The notes below the pieces were generated by a model. The model saw only the letters and a program-made list of their open reading frames with translations, had not been told where the DNA came from and did not search any database. From Marthasterias glacialis (Eukaryota > Echinodermata > Asteroidea > Forcipulatida > Asteriidae), in the NCBI GenBank assembly GCA_911728455.2, contig OU452219.1:2299001-2363000 (forward strand): DNA of 64,000 nt. Reading direction: 5' to 3'. Shown here piece by piece: positions 1 to 64,000 of the stretch. The translations under genes were made by a program, and so were the position numbers. Positions within the stretch are counted from its first letter, which is position 1. Every line of letters begins with the position of its first letter.

Positions 1-455
1 TGGACGATTTTGATAGATTAAGGGTCATTTGACATTGTTTATTAGAGGCAGCAGGGGCCCAACATAACTTATTAGTTGAAACAGGAGGATTGAGGTAGTA
101 GTTATAATAGTGGTTGATTTGGGAATTTTGAGGCAGTAAGGATCCTACAAAACCCATCTTGGTTGATTTTGGAGGATTGAGGCAGTAGGCATCCCACAAA
201 ACCCATTATTAGTTGATTTGGGAGGATTGCAGTACTGGCAGTAGGCATCCTACTAAACCCATCTTGGTCTTGGTTGATTTTGAAGGATTGCGGGCAGTAG
301 GGATCCTACAATAATTAACCCATATTGGTTGATTTTGGAGGATTGAGGCAGCAGGCATCCTACAAAAGCCATCTTGGTTGATTTTGGAGGATTGCGGCAG
401 TAGGGATCCTACAAAACCCATCTTGGTTGATTTTGGAGGATTGAGGCTGTTTCCT
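1..455. repeat. Minisatellite, unit about 50 bp
   Basis: About eight degenerate copies of a unit built from gcagtagggatcctacaaaa, then cccatcttggttgattttgg, then aggattgag. It continues off the left edge of the window. The minus-strand ORF across it is a by-product. Confidence 0.85.
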
Positions 456-3400
456 ACATGGAGTAACTAGGGAAGATTAAAGTTTGTAAGACCCATAGCA
501 ACTAGTGCTACCTATCAATATAGCCCACATGAGCATCTCCACCACTCGGAAGTTGATATGTGACACCATCATGCATAAGCTTATCAGAGACTCGACGACC
601 TCTGGCAAACTAACGTCTACTAAAAGAAAGCTGGAATGTTATGACGCAATTATATCTCAATCAATCAGAGAAAGCCTCCGTGAAAATAAAGTTTGCTAAA
701 AAAGGGAAGCCAGCGCTGGCCAAATAAAAATGGATTACAAAATTGAACCCAATAACTTTAAGAAACTAGCACTGGTCACTAACTTGGAATCCCACAAAAA
801 AACTGTTTGAGACAAGACAAGATAAATGAAGGAAAAATGTCCCTATCCGATTGCCACTTTCAAAGTTTTTTTTTATTCTTTAATGGATCTTGGACTTTAA
901 TTCCCTTTTTCGATATACCTCTCATGGAATTGGTAGCTAAAACGTTAATTACTGACCTTCAAAACAGAAAAATTCAAGCGGACATTTCATCGGGAGGCCG
1001 AACTCTCGCACACTCATGCCCTAACTAAAATAGCATTCAGCAGCGTAGCATTTTCAAGACCACCGTAGACCTAGAAATGGTGTATTTTTGGTGATTTCGA
1101 CATTTTTTATACTAAAAGTGCTTGTTCCTCTTTACTTCTGTGTTTACATCCTTTAATCCTTTCTGGACGGGTAAGAATATAATTTGACCTAAATTAAGGG
1201 AGATAAAGTGGCAGTGAAATACAGCATTTTTGCGTTTGCCAAGGCAGTGGATATTTTGCCATCGATGGATGCAAAACAATGGTATAGGCTCAGCCCTAGC
1301 GATCTCTTTGAAATAAAATGATGCTTAAATACGACTAGCCAACAAAAGGTATTATTGATATTAAATTACTGAATGTTTCGACCACATCCTTGTGGCCCAG
1401 CTGATGCAAACTGCCTCTCACACGCAATGTTGCATGATCGATTCTTGATGTCTTTTTTGAAGTTTTTTTAATCCTAGTCCTACATTTAAATGGAAAGTAC
1501 AAAAATATTTTTTTCTGATTTGATTTGTGGTTCTCAAGGATTTTTTAGAGGAAAATAGTCTCATATTGCGTAATGGTAAAATTGTGTTTCAAAATTTTTA
1601 CCGTCGCCGATTAAATATCAATTTCTTTTTACCCAACCATGAAAATTGAAATGAAATTTACCTTGACATGAAAACTGAAATAATACTAGTGAGGCCCCTA
1701 TTCCCTATATTTTTTATAGGCCTACTTACTTTCTTTGGCAGTTTAGCCAGTTACTGAGTTAGTGGTTACTGGCACTAGTGAAATACTGGTTAGCCCATTC
1801 TGCATTCAATAATTTATTCTTTATAAAAATCTTACCACTACTAGATCGGTGAACTGATGATAGTTGCAATAACCACCCCCTTGCTGTTGTTTTTGAAATC
1901 ATTTGTGATACTGCCATTCTTCCCAAACAACCTTATTCACTTAGAAATTGTTATTAATTTGCATGAAACCTAAATCCAGTCATTGTCAGTGTCATTGTCA
2001 ACATTTCCGATATCTTGAAGTGAACGAACGATCATCATCATCCGATGATGAAGGGCGCCACCAAGCGTTATAATGGGTGTTGGTGGGGCGGGGCAACAAA
2101 GTGACGAATAATAATTAATTGCTTCTTTACTTTATTTTGAACAACAGAAAAGGAGTTGGTTGTAATCAAACCCATTATTTTTAAATAGTTGTAAGTCCAT
2201 CTTATTGCTGTTTTGAAAATGTAAATCAACCGTTTGTGGCAGGCGATTCTATGCCCCCCGGACATTCCGGACCCGCGGTTCATTGCTGGATCGGCTAGGG
2301 TTGTCTCCCGCGAGACACAAACTCTCACCATATCTCAGCGGCGTAGCCGAGGAGGGGGTGGGGGTGGGGGTTCTGGGGTTTGCACGTGCCCCTCCCCCAA
2401 ATTTCCAGTGCCCCCAGGTGCCCCTAGGTGGCCCCCATAAAAAGATATAGATGCAAGTAATTCTTTTAAAATAACATGGTAGGGCAACCTTCCCCCCCCC
2501 CCCCCCTCCACTGAAAATCAATGCTCCCCCGCTCCCGTGAGAAAATCCTTGTTACGAGGGAGGCCACTGCATAGGGTTGTTCACAAGCCCTGGTCAGATT
2601 GTGGCTGAGCATTTCCCCACCCAACCACAGAGTGACTTACTGCACTGATCGTTTGCTGTCGCTTTGCGTTACTCTGTGGATTGAGCATTTATATTTTGTC
2701 AGTATGTTGCCGTTGGGAATGTTTATCCCCCCCCCCTAGTATCCTTACCCCTTGAAACAATGTCCCACCAACTTGGGTGTTTCACAGTGTAGCGTAGAAA
2801 TGTTTACGTTGTTGTTGTTTTTTGTTTTGTTCACCAAAAACAAAAGTACTTATATAAACTAAGTAAGCATTCGTCGCTCACGTTGTGCGGAACAAACTTT
2901 GCGAGTTGAAAGCAGAGTAGATGTCACTCGGCCCATAATCCCGCTACAGAGACTACTACTAACAATAATACACTGAATATCAGTAATTTAAATGATTTAA
3001 GACAAATATGCCAACATTTCCGAATTTATGAGCAAAATATTATCGCAAACTATCTTCGCAAATATCCGCGATGTCGCATTGCAAATATTTATTTGCAAAG
3101 ATATTTGTGGTGTCGCAAACAATTATTTTCGAAGATTTGCGATAGTGTTTGCGACATCGCAAATTATTTGCAAAGAAATTTGCAATGTGTAATGTTCCTT
3201 CAAGATATTCCTGTGTTATCTTTTGAAAAAGAAAAACTGCAATCAGCAAAAAGTGCGAGTGCGAGTGCGAGTGGGCACTGCAAATGAATGTGGTCCGGGG
3301 TCCGCTCAGGGCCCCAACGAAAGTTGTTGTACACGAAGAAGCTCTCTTGTGCATTTTTAACCTGGGTGCTATTGTACTTTGATTAGGAGTGTGGTTTGGA

Positions 3401-5580
3401 TCGCTAGTGTTTTTTCAACTCATTAATATTTTGCTATCTTTTTTTCTTTTTTATATAAAACACATGAATTATAACAAAAACTGTTCTACAACTGAGGAAA
3501 GCGTGCAAGCATTGCAAAGCCTACCCCGGACCCTGGGGTTTGAGCAGGATTAGTGTGAACGGTTTGGGTTTCCCTCTTTACCTTTGTTCTCTTCTTGATA
3601 AAATCAGTGGGCGAAGAATAATTAGGGAACCTAACACACATCTTGAAGCCTATAAAAGGGCATTGGGTTTCGGGGTATGCAACAGTGCCCAGAGAAAATT
3701 ATGCAGATTTAGATGCTCTTTAGTGCATTTACAGTCTTTCTGGGGTTTCTTTTGAGCCAAAGTATAACCCGTTGGTGTTTCTTTTTTTGTTTCTACTTGT
3801 GTGTGTGTGTGTGTGTTTGTTTTTTTTACGAAAAGTAAAGGACACTGCATGCACCTCGCCGCCCCGATTGTTTCCACAATTCAAATGCAATTTTTACAAA
3901 ACGGTAGTGATTATAGAATTAAACAAAATGAAATGTACAGACAAATTGATCATGTTCATATAGCTAGGCGTATGGGGACTCTAGGGTATGATTTGCCCTA
4001 CATTTTACACTGATAAAAACGCAAGTACAAATTTTTTAAAAGGCCAGCTTTTTTACTTTTCTTCTTGCTTTGCCCAAATTTCCCCCATTGTGTTACCTGA
4101 ATTTGGGGCACTTGCCCCCCCCCGAACTGATACCTCACCATGCATGCCTCAAAACTCAAAGTTAGGACCAGTTAATAAACATTGTTGATTGTTTTAAGCG
4201 AGTTTCATTGGAGAAAAAAAATCTCCTAAGGGGGACAGAGAATTCTCTGAGCGGCCTGGGACAATCCCCTATATGATTAGGTCCCTGGTCGGACCGTTTT
4301 GCGAGGACACAATCCCTGTGACATTGTATGCTCAGGCTCTGTCGTCATAATGGCGTTTTGCGCGGTTGATGCAGACAAAAATCTTACCGCGATCTCTGAC
4401 TTCAATTTCTACTGCATGCATGACTTTAATCACTACTATTCAAAAAAGGAAGGAACTGGTGTGTTATTCTCAGATGCCGATGTTGTTTTGGTCTGGTGTG
4501 TTTGGGTGTTTATTTGTTTGTTCGTTTGTTATTTTTTTCCAGAGAACAAGAATTTTTAATTAGAAAACCACAAGTAAAGTTAATTTTTGTTGTGAGCAGG
4601 GGATACAGTAGAGCATACGAGCAACATATTTACAAAATGATTGGTTTGATTGGGCAACCACCGCAGAAGCAGGTACAGAATTCAAAAGCCTTGCACTGGA
4701 TTCTGAAGGATCTCTAGATGCTGTGATGAGGTACAGGTATATTGAAACCATACAGGCACACAAACACCATGAGTGTTAAGGGCGCCTGAAGTGAATATTT
4801 CTTAGGAACATTTTTTGCTACTTTTCTGCTATCGTCTTAAGTGTAGAAAACTAGTTGACATTCCCTTGTCGGCTAATTTGACTGAAAAGTGCACTTCTTT
4901 TAAACATTAATTTAAAATTGTCCATGCTTTTCCTGGCAACCTGAGGGCGCTGTTGCCGTGGTGATATTTTCAGGGAGACACTGGTGCTCTGTTGAAATCC
5001 ATGAAATTGTGAACCCCAAAATGTGCTTATTGAAAGCATTTGTGAGAAAAATTTGGTCATTGGCTTACTGCCATGAACTGACACCACAATGAATCATTAA
5101 AGAAAAGAAAGTTTACGACAACGAAATATCTTTAATTCTTTAAAATGTGTGTGCATTAAACTGATTGCAACTATGTTTCCTCCTGATATGACATCACACT
5201 TTTGCTCATGAATATGGAAATTTCATTTGCATGAAACTACAAAAAGGCACCAAAATACCCTTGTTAATGTAAAAAATGAAAGTTGAAAATAAGGTTCAGT
5301 TGGACACAAAATGTGCATTTCCAAAGATTGCATTGCATTAAAAAATTACATTTCTTAGCTAATAACTCCCACTAGTCACTAGGGCGCCACCAATTGTACC
5401 ATCCTCGAATTGTTTATGCACGACGTACGTCGAGCTAGCTAGCTCGCGAGCTCCCTGATCGACCCCTAAAAATAAACGCATTGGCTCATATCTAGATATC
5501 TCATGTGGTCGTCGGGCTGATTGCACATGTCAAAGTACTTGCGCGTGGACGAATGTAGCGGATACTAACTAGAATTCAAA
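456..5580. other. Upstream intergenic DNA, no convincing gene
   Basis: AT-rich DNA with homopolymer and (TG)n runs. ORFs are short and lack recognisable domains. 3040-3190 is rich in GCAAAT-type words on both strands. A palindromic gagctagctagctcgcgagc lies near 5433. Confidence 0.6.
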
Positions 5581-5940
5581 GTATAAAACTTTTAATAAGT
5601 GAAAAGGTGACAACCCTAAAAACTACCAAGCTTTCTGCTTGTGGATTTTGTGTGTTCATGGGATATAGATATTTTGTTGTCAACTATTAACTGGACAGGC
5701 TTGCAAGTTTGACAAAGTGTTCCCAGACGATGGGGTCTTCGGACCTTCCGTAAGTGAGCTAGTCGGTGGAGTCAGTGGCAGGGGAAAGAGCGTGGGAAAG
5801 ACCGGGGCTTCTCACTGGTGCCGTCCCGCCGATGTCTCGTTCAAGTACGGTGTGTGTCGTCCAACAACATCTCCGTCTGGGGCAGCAAGGTACAGTCGCC
5901 TGCCTGATACGGTGCAGTGGCTGCGTTATGTTTGCGAGGC
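5581..5940 (+). promoter_or_regulatory. Probable promoter and 5' UTR of the Jagged gene
   Basis: A TATA-like gtataaaac lies at 5581-5589, and the following 350 bp are richer in GC and CpG than the surroundings. A CGTGGGAA (CSL/Su(H) consensus) is at 5791-5798. A strong donor-like GTAAGT at 5750-5755 means part of this region could be an upstream non-coding exon. Two upstream ATGs (5730 and 5832) precede the coding ATG. The start of transcription is not visible. Confidence 0.35.

Positions 5941-5960
<20 letters not shown>
5832..5960 (+). other. Upstream ORF overlapping the Jagged start codon
   Basis: ATG at 5832 opens 42 codons ending in TAG at 5958-5960, in a different frame from the Jagged ATG at 5941, so it overlaps the first 20 coding bases. 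If present in the mRNA it would lower initiation at 5941. The peptide (MSRSSTVCVV start) has no recognisable similarity. A shorter uORF of seven codons starts at 5730. Confidence 0.3.
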
Positions 5961-63070
<57,110 letters not shown>

Positions 63071-63640
63071 CCCCTACAGAAAGCAGTGATGCTTGGAAAG
63101 AATACCATGGATCTTGTACAGTCTACAACCGAGGCTTGTTTCCGTTGTGTTGGCATTGCCTGTTGTGAACCACTGTGTATTCAAAGCCCTTGATGTAACT
63201 GTGATCCAACCTCAAACCCTTATCCAAAGACTACTTGAGGAAGGTAGATGACTTGCGATACAACTTGTTAGATCTTCTGCCCATTATCTACCAGAGTGAC
63301 CTTCGTGTATACTTCAGCAGGAATGAGATTTCTCCGGATGTTTCTAGATTTCAGGATTTTACAAAGTTATTATGTTTTTTTTTTAACAATTTGTGAATGT
63401 CATTTAAAATACACTTTAGACCCTTGTAAAGCCTTAACACAGTACATTGACTGTATTTTGACTACACCAAGGTGCTTGCCCCATCTACATTTAAGCACAG
63501 AATGCTGCCATTGATACGGGTTATGACATGGCTGGTAGCCACCGAAACCTCCACCGGTGTTTCATGGATTTTTCATTTTCATCCACTCTTATCCCTGCTT
63601 TAGTGTAGCTGTGAAATGATCATAATATTAGTTATCACCC
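63071..63640 (+). other. Jagged 3' UTR (start); no canonical poly(A) signal seen
   Basis: Non-coding sequence after the stop. No AATAAA or ATTAAA on the plus strand between the stop and the palindromic repeat at 63634, so the 3' UTR probably continues, possibly beyond the window. Confidence 0.45.
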
Positions 63641-63773
63641 AAGCGCAAGTGGAATAGGAGAAAATGTAGCGCTTCTGCGTCCCATATCCAATGAGGCTGC
63701 AGGCCGAGTCGGATATGGGACGCAGACGCGCTATATTTTTTACGTATTCCACGAGTGCACGTGTGATATTTTC
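63634..63773. mobile_element. Palindromic element family C, copy 2
   Basis: cttctgcgtcccatatccaa and gtcggatatgggacgcagac form the inner arms; outer arms ttatcacc..gcaagtggaata and tattccacgag..gtgtgatatt. About 65 bp per arm. Lies in the probable 3' UTR or just beyond. Confidence 0.8.
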
Positions 63774-63994
63774 CAGCCAACGTAAAGAAATACAATTTTA
63801 AGCATTATTTCATAATGAGCAGCACGTTCAACACGCAAGGTTTTTTTTTTGCTCTCAGATGGTATACGGAGTGTGACGCATGATACTCACAATACGCAGA
63901 GTGTGATATAGACTACTGGGAGTATGATATGGTTTATTATCACACTCCTGTTGAGCAATCTGATAGGAGGATTAGCGCGTACTGGAAGATAAAA
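63767..63994 (+). mobile_element. TIR element family H, copy 2
   Basis: atattttccagccaacgtaa to gcgtactggaagataaaa; collinear with 40780-41000 (agcattatttcataatgagc, ctgggagtatgatatggttt). It directly abuts the palindrome at 63634, so the two may be parts of one larger element. Confidence 0.75.
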
Positions 63995-64000
63995 GCCCAT

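Noticed and set aside
505..699. 64-codon ORF upstream of Jagged as a possible exon of a neighbouring gene
   Set aside because: No recognised domain, no clear splice partners and no supporting conservation; length is within chance.

Overview
The window is eukaryotic: AT-rich DNA with GT-AG introns, many microsatellites and minisatellites, tRNA-derived SINEs and short terminal-inverted-repeat (TIR) elements. It holds one recognisable protein gene, a complete Jagged/Serrate-type Notch ligand on the plus strand. The ATG is at 5941 and the stop at 63068-63070. I assembled 25 coding exons by eye. Every junction is GT-AG, the reading frame closes through all 24 introns, and the sum is 3780 nt (1259 residues plus stop). 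The repeat types and protein resemble those of a marine invertebrate deuterostome. An echinoderm, perhaps a sea star, is my best guess, but that is inference only.

Protein layout: signal peptide (about 1-22), MNNL/C2 domain (about 27-145), DSL domain (about 185-229), two DOS-type EGF repeats followed by 14 more (16 in total, about 232-858), a VWC/cysteine-rich domain (about 862-985), a juxtamembrane domain (about 986-1090), one transmembrane helix (about 1096-1119) and a basic cytoplasmic tail of about 140 residues ending in Thr-Val-Cys. As far as I remember vertebrate JAG1, exon lengths and phases match it almost exon for exon through the EGF region. The 114-nt exon 19 would correspond to two small JAG1 exons.

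Region by region: 1-5600 is upstream DNA with a minisatellite and no convincing gene. 5600-6009 is the probable promoter/5' UTR and signal-peptide exon. Intron 1 (8.8 kb) has a large TTTA/TTCG microsatellite, a SINE, and a 590-bp TIR element ending 105 bp before exon 2. 14860-26427 encodes MNNL, DSL and the first half of EGF1. 30008-43531 encodes EGF1 to EGF10. Intron 14 (7.3 kb) contains a 2.3-kb array of 24-bp repeats that creates long but spurious ORFs on both strands. 50788-57101 encodes EGF11-16. 58260-63070 encodes VWC, juxtamembrane, transmembrane and cytoplasmic parts. No canonical poly(A) signal is seen between 63071 and 63640, so the 3' UTR probably runs on, perhaps past the window.

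I did not find a second protein gene, an intact canonical tRNA, an rRNA, a CRISPR array or an autonomous transposon. The most unusual features are a duplicated splice acceptor before exon 3, the 24-bp array with its higher-order structure, several long palindromic elements with hammerhead-like motifs, and an upstream ORF overlapping the Jagged start codon.
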